Source: Triatoma infestans (Eukaryota; Arthropoda; Insecta; Hemiptera; Reduviidae). Taken from it: 64,000 nucleotides of DNA. How positions within the stretch are numbered: position 1 is the first letter of the stretch; each line of letters opens with the position of its first letter. Location of the stretch: contig JAAEAF010000372.1 of assembly GCA_011037195.1 (NCBI GenBank), forward strand, positions 91,498 through 155,497, written 5' to 3'. The position numbers were made by a program, and so were the translations under genes. The notes under the pieces were generated by a model. The model was given only the letters and a program-made list of their open reading frames with translations, was not told the DNA's origin and did not search any database. Positions 45,368 to 55,499 of the stretch are shown here, in pieces.

Positions 45368-45649
45368 ATATATTTATAATATACACAAATATATTATATT
45401 AAATTTTAATGTTGGCACCACGTAGTCCCAACTCATACTTTAAATCAGCACTAGTACTCAAAAACCACCAGCTAAAAGGTAATTTCTTTTAATCAATATA
45501 ACAAAAACAATTAGTTTTTTTAAAATAACAAACATGACTAGTAACATATAGTTACTTAATCAATCAAAAAATTTCATCTGGACGTACCTTAACAACTGGT
45601 TTCAAAATTATGAAAATATATGACAACTTGCTATAATAGAAGATTGTAA

Positions 45650-45815
45650 AAATTCAAATAACAAAAAAAGAATTTTTCCCTTGAAAATGACACGTATAGT
45701 GTTGAAACGTCGGGATATAATAGAAAAAAATTGTAATTTCATTCTAGAAAAATAAAAATAATTTGAGGCTGTAACTAAGGTTACAGCCTTACCAAACCAT
45801 CTTATATAACTAAAT
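45650..45815 (+). repeat. Right arm of the inverted repeat, Penelope-like ribozyme relic
   Basis: Contains TTTTCCCTTGAAAATGACAC, GTATAGTGTTGAAAC, GTC, GGGATATAATAG. CCC and GGG could pair as helix I, TGACAC/GTGTT-like as helix II, followed by GAAA and the GUC triplet. The first core box reads UUGAAAA rather than CUGANGA, so cleavage is unlikely. CTGTAACTAAGGTTACAG next to it is an extra palindrome not in the other arm. Confidence 0.5.
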
Positions 45816-46264
45816 AAGATTAATATTATATTGAACGAAAACATAATTATGTTAAATAAAGTAAAAAAATGGATAGATAGTTATAAATATTTATACTTAA
45901 ATCATATTTATTGAATAACGGTATACGATTATACAATGATTGAACAGTTATTCAAATGGTTATCTGCCTCTATACAACGTTTAATTAAATCGCAGTTAAT
46001 TAAATCTGTTTGTAGTGAAACAGGAAGGCTGTGGAATATTACCATGGCCGAGAAAGAGTGGTGTGCAAGTGAGAGAGAGTGAGAAGAGTGACATCCAACA
46101 ATATTGTTTAATTCTATTTTAATGTATAATAAAGTTTAATAACAACTATGTTGTCTCATAAAATAAACATTGTATTAAACACTGCTTCCAGTTTGATATA
46201 TTATACGTACGTATATACGAACACAGAGATACATGCTGAAATGTAATTAACATAACAATAACTT
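45816..46264. other. AT-rich DNA without a recognised gene
   Basis: No open frame or repeat end is recognised. Confidence 0.55.
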
Positions 46265-46535
46265 CATAAAAAATCTTGTGTGAAACCTTCACGCTCTTTT
46301 ATTCTAATTAATACAATTTAATCAAGAAATTTCCCAAAATCTAAACGAAATATAAAGTTTTAAAAGTACCTGCTATTTTTCCGTTTTTGCGATACCTATT
46401 TTGTTATCAACAAGTATTTGTTTCTTACTCAGTGAAGTCTCAAAGTATGTATTTCCGGTGAAAATACCATTTCGAATATTTGACACGATCGCAATACTTC
46501 CTTTTTGTAACCAGGGAAGTAAGAAAAAGTAAAAT
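46265..46535 (-). repeat. Family A, reverse, internally deleted
   Basis: AAAATCTTGTGTGAAACC TTCACGCTCTTTTATTC at the start, ACAATTTAATCAAGAAATTT, and TATTTCCGGTGAAAATACC, TTGACACGATCGCAATACTT at the end. Only the two termini remain. Confidence 0.65.
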
Positions 46536-46689
46536 CTGATATGAAGCATCTGATTTTCTATTACTGTCTTTATTACGTTATAATTGGCATTTTTACGTTA
46601 TATGAGCTAATGAAAAAAACTTGCCCGAAATCTTCGTGTCTGTAGTGCCAAAATGGAATACCAAACTTGAGGTTCCTGCAACCTTTTTG

Positions 46690-46790
46690 TCCTTACGGCG
46701 GTTTTTCAGTGTTGGTGTAATGGTTATGAGCATGGATTTGTAACTGGGAGGTCACCAGTTCAAGTCCCGCTTACAGCTGCTAAATTTTAT
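46690..46790 (+). other. tRNA-like sequence (pseudo-tRNA or SINE head)
   Basis: GTTGGTGTAATGGTTATGAG carries a box A-like TGGTGTAATGG, and about 35 bases on ACCAGTTCAAGTCCCGC carries a box B-like GTTCAAGTCC. Spacing fits a tRNA gene, but neither the acceptor stem nor the T stem pairs properly. It may be the head of a second SINE family or a decayed tRNA. Confidence 0.45.
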
Positions 46791-46900
46791 ATTAGTTTAA
46801 AAAATATTATTGGTAAAGTACGTACTTTGTTTTTACTTTTACTTACTTACCTTCTAACTTTTATTAATGTTAATCTGTCCAATACAAATTTAAAAAAAAA

Positions 46901-48168
46901 TCTGGTGTGAAATACTCACACAACTTTCTCTTACTCCAGATCTCAATCATACTATAACTATAATTGACAAATTTAATGAAATTTGTCGAAAACTGAAATA
47001 CCTGTCCAGTAAAATCGCATTTGCGGTTTACTAATTTTCTTGAAACTCGGAATTTTGGCCATCTATTTATTTCTAATTAATTTTGTTTGGATGTTGGAAT
47101 TGTATAATCAAATATGATAGCATTTTAGAGAAAAACATAACCCCACCCCTCCTCAAAAGTGCCCTTAAATGAATTTTCCCAGAGAAATGTTTTAAATAAA
47201 AGTTGTAGCTCTTTGTATGTATAGTTTATATAAGAAGTTTCAAGAAATCATCGAAGCCATTTTTGAAAAAGTGAAAAAATCATTTAGTAAAGTGGTAAAG
47301 TAAACGCACTTCCGGTCATCCGATTTTTTCAAACTCGGAATTTCAACATCATATTTAATTCTAATTAACATTGTTTAGATGACAGAATTGTCTAATAAAC
47401 TGAAATAGCACTTTAGAGGTAGCCGTAACCCCACCCCTCCACCAAAAACTGCCCTTAAATGAATTTTCCAGAAAATGTTTCAAATCAAAGTTGTAGCTCT
47501 TTGTATTTGTAGTTTATATAAGAAGTTTGAAGAAAATCGTCGGAGCCATTTTTGAGAAAATCGCGAAAAAGTAGAAAAAACATTTAGTAAAGTGGTGATG
47601 CAGTAAATGCACTTCCGGACATCCGATTTTTTTTCGAACTCGGAATTTCAACAACATATTTAATTCTAATTAAAATTATTTAGATGATAGAATTGTTTAT
47701 TAAACCGAAACAGCACTTTAGATGAAAACCTAACCTCACCCTTCCCCCATAACTGCCCTTGAATGAATTTTTCCAGAGAAATGTTTCATATAAAAGTTGT
47801 AGCTCTTTGTATGTGTAGTTGATATACCAAGTTTGAAGAAAATCGTTGGAGCCATTTTTGAGAAAAACGCAAAGAAGTAAAAAAAAAAAAAAAAAAAAAA
47901 ACAAGTAAAGTAGTACTTCCGATTGAGGAATTTTGACAGATGACCCACTGTCAGATGCCATGGTAATACCTAAACGGAATATCAAGTTTCAACTTTCTAC
48001 GGTTTTTTGTTTTTGAACTATGCTGTTCACATACACACAAACACACACAGACCATTAGATAAAAACCACTTTTTTGTACTCAGGGGACCTCAAAAACAGA
48101 TATTGAAAACTCGATATCGAAAATTTGACACGATTACAATAGCTCTTACTAGGAGTAAGAGAAAGTAA
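46901..48168 (-). repeat. Family A repeat, reverse, full length with three ~300-bp modules
   Basis: Starts TCTGGTGTGAAATACTCACA CAACTTTCTCTTACTCC and ends GACACGATTACAATAGCTC TTACTAGGAGTAAGAGAAAG. CGCA(C/T)TT(C/G)CGGT-type module starts lie at about 47016, 47305 and 47609, with a terminal one (TACTTCCGATTGAGGAA) at 47913, giving periods of about 289, 304 and 304. Each module has an ATAACCCCACCC stretch, TTAAATGAATTTTCC, AAAGTTGTAGCTC and TCGGAGCCATTTTTGAG. The minus frames of 101 and 70 codons are inside it. Confidence 0.8.
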
Positions 48169-49205
48169 AAAAAAAAAACAAAAAAAACGAGAACGTGTCC
48201 AATCGCCGTACAGTCCTAGACTATAAAATTTAAGTTTTTAATTTCCAGTATCCAAACTTAGAGAAATAAAAAAGAAGACCACCCTACATACCACTTTTAA
48301 CTCTTAATCATTCTTCTCGTAAGTCTGCCCACAATATAATCAATATATCCCCTTCTATATATTGAACTTAATAAATCAGAACATAGAACTTAACTGAAAC
48401 ACCAGTTGATTCTCGTAAGCACACAAACTAGTTTTCTACTTTACAACCATTTATAAAAACTATTAGAAGAGAATTAATCTGCTATAAACTCCATTCCAAG
48501 TTTTTTTTTTTTTTCACTTCAATTTTATAAAAGTTTTTATTACTCTAAGGAAAATTTATTTGTACAATTTTCTCTAGACTTGTTTCCCTCTCCCCCTCTC
48601 TCTCGCACACTCTTTCATTAAAAACAAAACAGTGAAAATCTCAAATTTATTGTAGTAATATTTACAGAATATTAGGAACATTGTGAAAGTGAATTTATCC
48701 AACAGTTAAGGAAATATAGGAGGAACACATTTATCAAATCTACATAGCAAAAGTCCTATGGGATAAATGACCTTTATTTTCTTTTTAAATTAATTTTATA
48801 TTTTACTTATATATATATTTTATCGACTTTTACTTGTTTTACACTAAGATAATAAATTACTGTACAGTATTAATAAAGTTATTACTTACAAAAATTTGTT
48901 CTAGGGCAAAGAATAAAAACATTAATTTAGTTGTTACATAAAAGAAATAAAAACATTTAAAATTTAATAATAAGTGGTAATAAATTAGGAAATTATTTTC
49001 TAGGTTTTTCATGTGGTCATATTGCATAATAGAAAATGTTTCCCAAAGTATATTCCAATGTTATTAAATTCTACAGGGGAAAAAATATAGATCTTATTTA
49101 TGGCACTAGAAAACCGTAAAGTAATTGCGCTATTATTACAGAATATTTATTGTTTAATTATATTTTTGTAAACGACAAACTGCTTTGTAATATATTTTAA
49201 ATTAA
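48169..49205. other. AT-rich DNA without a recognised gene
   Basis: Contains T and CT runs (48500, 48590-48605) and no recognisable coding or RNA element. Confidence 0.55.
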
Positions 49206-49900
49206 AAAAAAAAAAAATCTGATATAAAACACTTATATGACTTTCTTTTATTCCTGTTAGTACTATTTTATATGAAATCAATAAATTTTCTTTAAACTCG
49301 TATTTTACATATTTGTTGTAACATAAATATGGAGGTTTTGATAGGGGGATAAAGTCCTTACATAACCAACCTTGGCAGGTAGAGAAGTTGAGCGCATCAA
49401 AAACACTGTCTCAAACGCGTACATCACATTATGTAATACACTCGTATACAATATTCGCTAAAAACTTTTTCTCGGATTCACAGAGCATCTATTTCCGGGA
49501 TTAAATTTTAAAAACTAAAATCCAAATGATTAAAAAAAAAACGAAAAACCACAGGAAGATCAAATTTACCACACCTTATTTGACACGAAGATTCCGGTCG
49601 ATCTCAAGAATCCAATCAACTAGAAGTGCTAATTTACTGATTATTATTTTTTTTTTGCGATTTTCCAGAGAATGGTTCCAACGAGTTTTCTTAAAAACGT
49701 CATACATTAATAATAAATACATATCACTTTTAGTTGAAACCTTATTTTCGGGAAACAATTATGTTTTTGGAGGTTTTCGACAGTAAGGTTATCTTGTTCT
49801 AGTTTCACATCAATAATTTTGCTACCTAGATAATATTAAGGTACATTAGAAAAATTGTTAGAGTTTCAAATTTGACTATTTGATTTAAATATGGCAGAAG
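49206..49900. repeat. Family A fragments in both orientations
   Basis: AAATCTGATATAAAACACTT with GACTTTCTTTTATTCC (reverse terminus) at 49215-49258. From about 49560 a forward interior follows (ACACGAAGATTCCGGTCGAT, GTTTTTGGAGGTTTTCGAC). The plus frame of 86 codons at 49526 lies in this DNA. Confidence 0.5.
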
Positions 49901-50495
49901 ATAACATAGACCTCTTTTTTTTTTATTACAAAACGAATTTTTATGTATAACTTGATGTGGACTTATAAGTACACAAATAATAGAGGATTCGTGACAGCTG
50001 TTTATTGTGAAAACGTTGATAGAATTGTAATAAGGAGTCTGTAGTAGTATACTTATCCATTACCAGCTGCCATCTAGCGGCTATTTTTTGTAACCTTGAA
50101 TTTCATATCTTATGGAGTTCTTATTCTATGTCTAATTTCGATAATAATCTACTTTCTTTTTTTTTTTTATTTAATGATGGAATTTCAAACTTCTATCTAA
50201 ATCCTTTTAGAGAGAACTTATTAACTGAACGGCTCCTTCATTATAATATCATGATTCAATAAAAATGTTTTCAAAATTATTTTTTGCCATTTCATATAAA
50301 ATTAACCCACACCATTTAGCTTTTCTTTCTTTTTTCCTCTATTCACTGTTTACTATCGATAATTATTATTATCTAATACTTAAATATATTATCTAAATAA
50401 TCTTCCTTTCGTCCAAAATAAGTATTACTGAAAAATTCAATAATTAATTAAAAATTTAAAGAAGTACTATAATTTCCACGACTATTATGGATGAT
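49901..50495. other. AT-rich DNA without a recognised gene
   Basis: TACCAGCTGCCATCTAGCGG at 50061-50080 is a small GC-richer patch. No gene. Confidence 0.5.
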
Positions 50496-51110
50496 TGACC
50501 CTTCACATAACTTTCTCTTACTTCTCAATACATTATCAAAATGGCGATAATTTTCTTTAATTTTCAAATATTGCTCATATGTCCTAACATAATTATACTA
50601 GAGAGGCAAGGCAGGTAGAAAATGATTATATTGTTGAGAGACACAATAATTAAACAAGTTGGAATTTTAACGTCTCAGATTTTTCAGAACCACCTGAAAA
50701 ACAATTTTCTTAGAAAAAATATTACAAATAAAAGTGATAGGTTTATATCTGTAAAATCGTACTTACAGGTGATGGATTTTGCCCGAAATCTTTGTATCAG
50801 TTACGGTAGTAGTACCTAAGCAAAATACCAAATTTGTGCTTTCTGAAATTTTTTCATTTTTAGATATTGTGTTAAAAAAATATACACACAACAATTTTTT
50901 TAAAGACCATTCGCTAAAATCAATTTATTTTACCTCACTCAAGAAACCTCCAAACGGGTATTTTGTTTTCACACACACGCACACAAAATATTTGTTAAAA
51001 CTTTTTTTTCCCCCAAATTTTTAGGGAATTCCAAATCATACATTTCCAATTACTCAATTTCGAAAATTTTACACGTTCGCATGACTTTCTCTTACAACAG
51101 TAAGTGAAAG
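50496..51110 (-). repeat. Family A repeat, reverse
   Basis: CATAACTTTCTCTTACTTCTC at the start, CGTACTTACAGGTGATGG, ATCTTTGTATCAGTTACGG in the middle, and CATACATTTCCAATTACTC, TTACACGTTCGCATGACTTT, CAGTAAGTGAAAGTAAAA at the end. The Tc1-like element begins directly after it. Confidence 0.65.
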
Positions 51111-51121
51111 TAAAAAATCAT

Positions 51122-52607
51122 TACACACTCACTGGCGAAAAATTCCGGCCACTTACAAAATTAAATTTAATAAATAATATAATATTGTCGGTCAGTTTTA
51201 CCAGTTATTTTGTTTTAGCGATTAGAAATTAATATTTTTAGAATAAAGTGGACTTTGTACATTATACTTGTGGTATTAAAATAATTAAATAAATCAAAAA
51301 TGTTTACTACTTTCTGTTCATTTATTATCAATTTGTTTATTTTTATTCAGTTCGAATTGATTTTTATTTGCTTTAACTTCGCTTTAGCTTGTCCTTTGCT
51401 TAAGAAAATTAAAAATTAAAAATTCAAATTTCAAAGGCTCCTTAGTGCTGAGGATGTCGCATGTGCTGTGGCACATTGTTGACGACCGCTCCATCAGATA
51501 TGCAGCCATTGCTGGTGGTGTTTCCTACCAAGCTCTGGAGATGCATTGCAGCGTTACAGAGAAACTGGCTCATACTCAAGAAGGCCAGGCTCAGGGCGTC
51601 TAAGGGCCACTGCGCTGCGGGACGACCGTTTCTTGACACTGACAGTTTTACTAAATCGTCATCTGACAGCTACTGAAGTAGTTCATCGCCTCCAAAAATT
51701 CGAGATGTTCAAATTTCTGAGAGAAAGCTCGAAGATTTAATGGCTTTTACCCTCACAAAAGGGCCAGGACAAACCAGGGAGCACCGAGTTTTCCGCCTTG
51801 AGTTTTCTCGGCAATACTTCAATTAGTCTATCTAGCAGTGGGCAAGTGCATTGTTAACTGATGAGTCCCGATTAGCCTTAAGAGCTCCAGAAGGCTGTGA
51901 ACGAATGTGGAGGAGAAGAGGTGAGAGATTTGCAATATGTAATTTTGTTCTGACTCGGCCTTTCCAACGAGCCTCTCTGATGGTATGCGCAGGTATCAGT
52001 TTACAAAGGCGAACGCAGTTACGTTGTTTGTGGAGGTTTCATGACTGCTGCACGGTATTTGGCGGTATTTGGCAAGAGCATGTGGTCCCTATCATGCCGG
52101 AGATAGGTGAGGAGTTTGTGCTAATGCACGATAACGCTCATCCACACACAGGCTACATAATGCAGGCCTTTCTTAATAACCATACTATTGACTTCCTAAA
52201 CTGGCTTGCCCGTTCCCCTGACTTAAATCCCTTAGAGCATCTGCATGATATGCTTGGAAGACTTAAGAGAGATCGGGAGTTCTTCCTGGGGCGCTTCAGA
52301 AGCTAGAAAGGGCACTTCGAGACGAATGGGCTCTAATGTCATAAAACGAAATTTCCGTTTGATTCAGAGCATGTCGAGACGCCTAGAAGCTGTGATAACG
52401 GCAAGAGGAGATAATACTCAGTATTAGCACCATCCCACTAAAAAATCATGTAAAATTAAAAGAAAAAAGTAAATAAAATTTTCCAGATTCACTTTTTTTT
52501 TTAATTATTTTAAATCTCCTCTATAATCCTATTCATTAGTTTTAAAAATTGAAAACTAAACTATACTCAGAAAATAGTCAATTTTTCAAGTGGCCGGTGA
52601 GTGTATA
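51122..52607 (+). mobile_element. Tc1-like transposon, degenerate
   Basis: The left end TACACACTCACTGG...GGCCACTTACAAAAT and the complement of the right end, TATACACTCACCGGCCACTT followed by GAAAAAT, form imperfect inverted repeats. The left one carries an extra CGAAAAATTCC. TA dinucleotides bound both ends. Length near 1.5 kb and one internal transposase gene fit the Tc1 group. Confidence 0.8.
51430..52427 (+). pseudogene. Tc1-like transposase, DD34E, frameshifted
   Basis: Tc1 transposases excise and insert DNA at TA sites. The N-terminal helix-turn-helix region can be read in pieces (LQRYRETGSYSRRPGSGR, then DDRFLTLTVLLNRHLTATEV). The catalytic domain is in the 51851-52306 frame: LTDESRL (first Asp), VLMHDNAHPHTG (second Asp) and RSPDLNPLEHLHDMLGR (Glu); 34 residues lie between the second Asp and the Glu. 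The last Trp-containing motif reads HLHDMLGR rather than HLWD.LGR. The C-terminus continues in another frame and stops at 52425-52427. At least three shifts or stops make it non-functional. Confidence 0.88.
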
Positions 52608-53449
52608 ATTGACCCCTATGGTTAAATGTCCCTCAACTACCTCTCATCCGCTTTTGACGGAGCTCTTGTATCAATTTTTGTGTGTTATTTTAATGAGCTT
52701 TGTTTGGAACCTCCATTTAAATGACCCTTATATTTTATTACTTCATTATAAAAGTGACCCAACAGAGCAAAGGTCGTTTACCTGTTCGCAGTCATTGAAA
52801 AAAATTAATAAATCCGGCGGCTTCATTCAAGCTTAATTTTTTGTAATATGTTTAATGTAATATTATATTAAAACATCAATTAATTATAATTTTATTTAGT
52901 AAATAATTATGAACATAAAATCAATAACAGACTAATTGGAGCAATGAATCATATTGCTAGAGAGTTGTTAGCCTGGAATCGTTTATGAAGAGAGAGCTTG
53001 AGAGAGTGAGAGAGACTTGGACATGCGGGGGTGGTAGAATGATCTAACCTGGTGGTAGTAGGTAGGAAGGTAGCGTGTATGGCCCGATATTGATCCTCTC
53101 CACCGTACCCTCGGCCAAACGATACCAGCTACCACTGGTGCTAGGTAGCTTGTTACTCGAAAACCGTTCTTATAGTTGTCGTAAATGTAGAATATAATGT
53201 TAGCAAATGGCTGCAATACCTGAAGAATCTACCTAAATCTAGATCGATATATCCTACCAAAGAGAATACAGATTTAAAAGTTATTTGTTCAAATGAATGT
53301 CTATTATTTAGCTTTAGAATACTAATGATTGTTTTTTTAGTTTAAACATTCCACTAATTTGTTTAAAAATTATTATTGTTATATTTTAGAACCGATGCTG
53401 AATTACGTATATTTAAGTTTCGACCATTTTCTTTGATGGGGGATTGACT
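52608..53449. other. Unassigned DNA
   Basis: A more balanced segment at 53000-53160 (GTGGTAGTAGGTAGGAAGG, CACCGTACCCTCGGCC) interrupts AT-rich sequence; its 77-codon minus frame is not recognisable. Confidence 0.45.
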
Positions 53450-54010
53450 TCACTGCACCATAAAAGTTCTGTTGTGCCTAGATGAGAGATCTCTCAACCT
53501 ACTGCATCCCTCTCTCAAGTCTGTTTCTTTAAGAAATTTAAAGATCTGGGAAGATTCTAGATAGGATATCTCTTCCTCCTGCAAGACCCAACATTATACC
53601 CAAGTTTTTAAACCTGGGAATGCATTAGAAAGCTTCCCATTCTATCAGGAGGTGTATTGGAATCTTCTCCGTTTCGCATAAAATCTGGAATGGTGTCTAG
53701 GCTCTACTTCTTCCGGTACCCCTTCTAACTCTACAATGCCCATGAGGAAAGCTGTTAGCATATGCAACCTATTTTTTCTCAGAGTGATAAGGTCACAGAT
53801 CTCTTCTGATCTTAGCTGCCTAGTAAAATGTTAGTCTGTCTCATGCCCTAGAAAGGTTCTCCAGAGCAATGCTTCTCTTGACTCCCTTCTCAATTCTGCC
53901 TGAAGAGACTGTTATCGTACCACGAAAAGCTTCTAGCCTAATGTAGCCGTCTATAATCAGCGATAGATTACCCTCGGTACACCGGTGTTAGAATTGGGGT
54001 TAGAATTTTG
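53450..54010 (-). pseudogene. Probable LINE 3' part (RNase H tail) remnant
   Basis: The minus strand has a stretch reading LRKNRLHMLTAFLMGIVELE followed in shifted frames by a basic Cys-poor block and NAFPGLKTWG. This resembles the L......LTG...GH..L......G....CR.C segment at the end of R1/Jockey RNase H regions, with most diagnostic residues lost. It is the weakest LINE call in the window. Confidence 0.35.
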
Positions 54011-54778
54011 GGCCCACAGTATTTATCGCTTGTCATGCAACTGCCCGTTGATCTTATTACCTATTCCATCCAGTACTTTACCTATCATTTGTTGTTCTTA
54101 TCTCCTTTATAAAGGGTAGATTGGGCTTGTAGAGGTAGTTATTCTTCTATTAGGTCACAATCTGTTGTGTAACCATTTAAATCAAACGTAGAGAAATGTG
54201 TTTGTAGATATTACTTGATCTGTTTTTAAGATGAGTAATAGTAATGGTCAACTTCTTCAAAGGTGGCATTCAAAAATACAATATTTACTTTTCTATGAGA
54301 TTTCAAAGTTTGAAATCAAGAAACCTGACCAAGATTAGTACAGTTTGTATAAATAGCACAAAGAATGCGCAGTTGAGTGGCAGGCTTAGTTGGGATTTAT
54401 CAGGATATAGGCAGTGATGGCGAACCTTTTGAGCTCGGTGTGTCAAAATTTTGAAAAATAGAAACATAATTCTCGTGGCGTGTCACTCATCAAGTTAATT
54501 ATTTGTTTAATGCCATTTAAAATACAAAAGCAAAATTATGAAACCAATAGTTTACATTTAGAGACTTGTCTTACATATTTCATTGACACTTAACATACAA
54601 AATCAAGTAATATATATATAAAATATAATTGAACAAAAACAGAAAAACAATATAAATTTATACATTTAGAAAATAAATATATATGAAAAATGAGTGACTT
54701 TTTTGGTGTGGTGGTTGGTTCCGCAGAGCTGGAAAGCATCAGAGACATTTTCCGTGGTAGCCTGCTTCATTTTGTGGT

Positions 54779-54816
54779 CATCGACCGGTTTCGGGCGTTC
54801 GCCCATCTTCAGGATG
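54779..54816 (-). ncRNA. Hammerhead-ribozyme-like motif, left arm of copy 2
   Basis: Minus strand: CATC, CTGAAGA, T, GGGC-GAAC-GCCC, GAAA, CC, GGTC, GATG. CUGAAGA fits CUGANGA with A at the free position. All four helix I pairs and helix II pairs are intact. Confidence 0.62.
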
Positions 54817-54921
54817 CGTTTTTCAGACAGTGCGACAACACAGACTTGTACAGAGCAAACTTGAGTGTGAAAACTAAGTTTGCTCTGTGCATGTCGGTGT
54901 TGTCACACTGTCTGAAAAACG

Positions 54922-54959
54922 CATCCTGAAGATGGGCGAACGCCCGAAACCGGTCGATG
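54922..54959 (+). ncRNA. Hammerhead-ribozyme-like motif, right arm of copy 2
   Basis: Identical in sequence to the left-arm motif read on the other strand. Both DNA strands of this element therefore would give an RNA with the motif, and the two would also pair with each other as the long hairpin. Confidence 0.62.
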
Positions 54960-55224
54960 ACTACAAAATGAAGCAGGCTACCGCGGAAAATGTCTCTGAT
55001 GACTTTTTTGGTGCTGAAGTTTGTCTGCTAAATCTTCTATTTCGGGTTTATACTTGGTACATTTCAAGGCCAAGCAAGCGCCACTGACTTCATTGTTAAC
55101 CGATTCCGTTTGTTTGTCTTAATATTATTTAATGCTGAGAACAATGTCTCACAAAAATATGTGGATGAAAAAATTGATAGCAAAACTACTAAAGGAGATC
55201 TCGAGGAGCGGTCAATAAAATGTA

Positions 55225-55285
55225 CACTTTTTTTTAAATCTTTCCCAACGTTTCGACAAATTTATTGTCTTTTTCAGGGATAAAA
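55225..55285 (-). ncRNA. Degenerate hammerhead-like relic
   Basis: Minus strand: TATCCC, TGAAAAAGACAA, a loop, TTTGTC, GAAAC, GTT, GGGAAAG. CCC/GGG flank, GACAA/TTGTC stem and GAAAC follow the hammerhead order, but the G8 and A9 positions are not conserved. It lies inside the hAT element, downstream of the foldback insert. Confidence 0.4.
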
Positions 55286-55499
55286 TTTAAAAAAATGTTA
55301 ATCGGTATTTATAATTTCCATGAAACAAACTAAACACAAAATATGTAGTAAACAGAGAGAGTTGCTAACTAAATGAGCTATATTATCAGAAAAAAAAAAA
55401 TTTTTTGATTATGAAATTTTTTATCTTTGAAGATGCGTGTCACCAAAAATGAGCTCGGGTGTCAGCACTGACACGCGTGTCATAGGTTCGCCATCACTG

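Larger units (their letters stand above)
54709..54999 (-). mobile_element. Foldback element with two inverted hammerhead-like motifs (copy 2)
   Basis: 291 bp between perfect target duplications. The long arm is on the left: TGGTGGTTGGTTCCGCAGAG, CTGGAAAGCATCAGAGAC, TTTTCCGTGG, then the hammerhead block, GCGTTTTTCAGACAGTGCGA, AACACAGACTTGTACAGAGC. After a loop of about 14 bases (GAGTGTGAAAACTA) the sequence returns inverted. It ends at ...TGTCTCTGA without the GGTTGG end. Mirror image of copy 1, with the same asymmetry. The 79- and 66-codon frames across it are by-products of the palindrome. Confidence 0.85.
54695..55013. repeat. 14-bp target-site duplication around the foldback element
   Basis: TGACTTTTTTGGTG at 54695-54708 is repeated exactly at 55000-55013, on either side of copy 2. 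The duplicated sequence belongs to the host hAT element, so the foldback element came later. Confidence 0.85.
54412..55499. mobile_element. Non-autonomous hAT element
   Basis: Ends are CAGTGATGGCGAACC at 54412-54426 and its exact complement at 55485-55499. Next to them GAGCTCGG(T)GTGTCA-type sequence is shared inversely (54432 and 55452). Internal GACACGCGTGTCA and GGCGTGTCAC recall the CAGTGATGGCGAACCTATG type of hAT ends. The 8-bp flanks (GATATAGG and AATAGGGA) are related but not identical. No transposase frame exists; part of the interior is the nested foldback element. Confidence 0.8.

Noticed and set aside
46690..46790. Functional tRNA gene
   Set aside because: Boxes A and B are present but acceptor and T stems do not pair.
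47680..47985. 101-codon minus frame
   Set aside because: It lies inside family A modules and contains a poly-Phe stretch made by the A run at 47881.
54690..55087. Two plus frames (79 and 66 codons) across the foldback element
   Set aside because: They arise from the palindrome read in opposite halves and share no protein motif.
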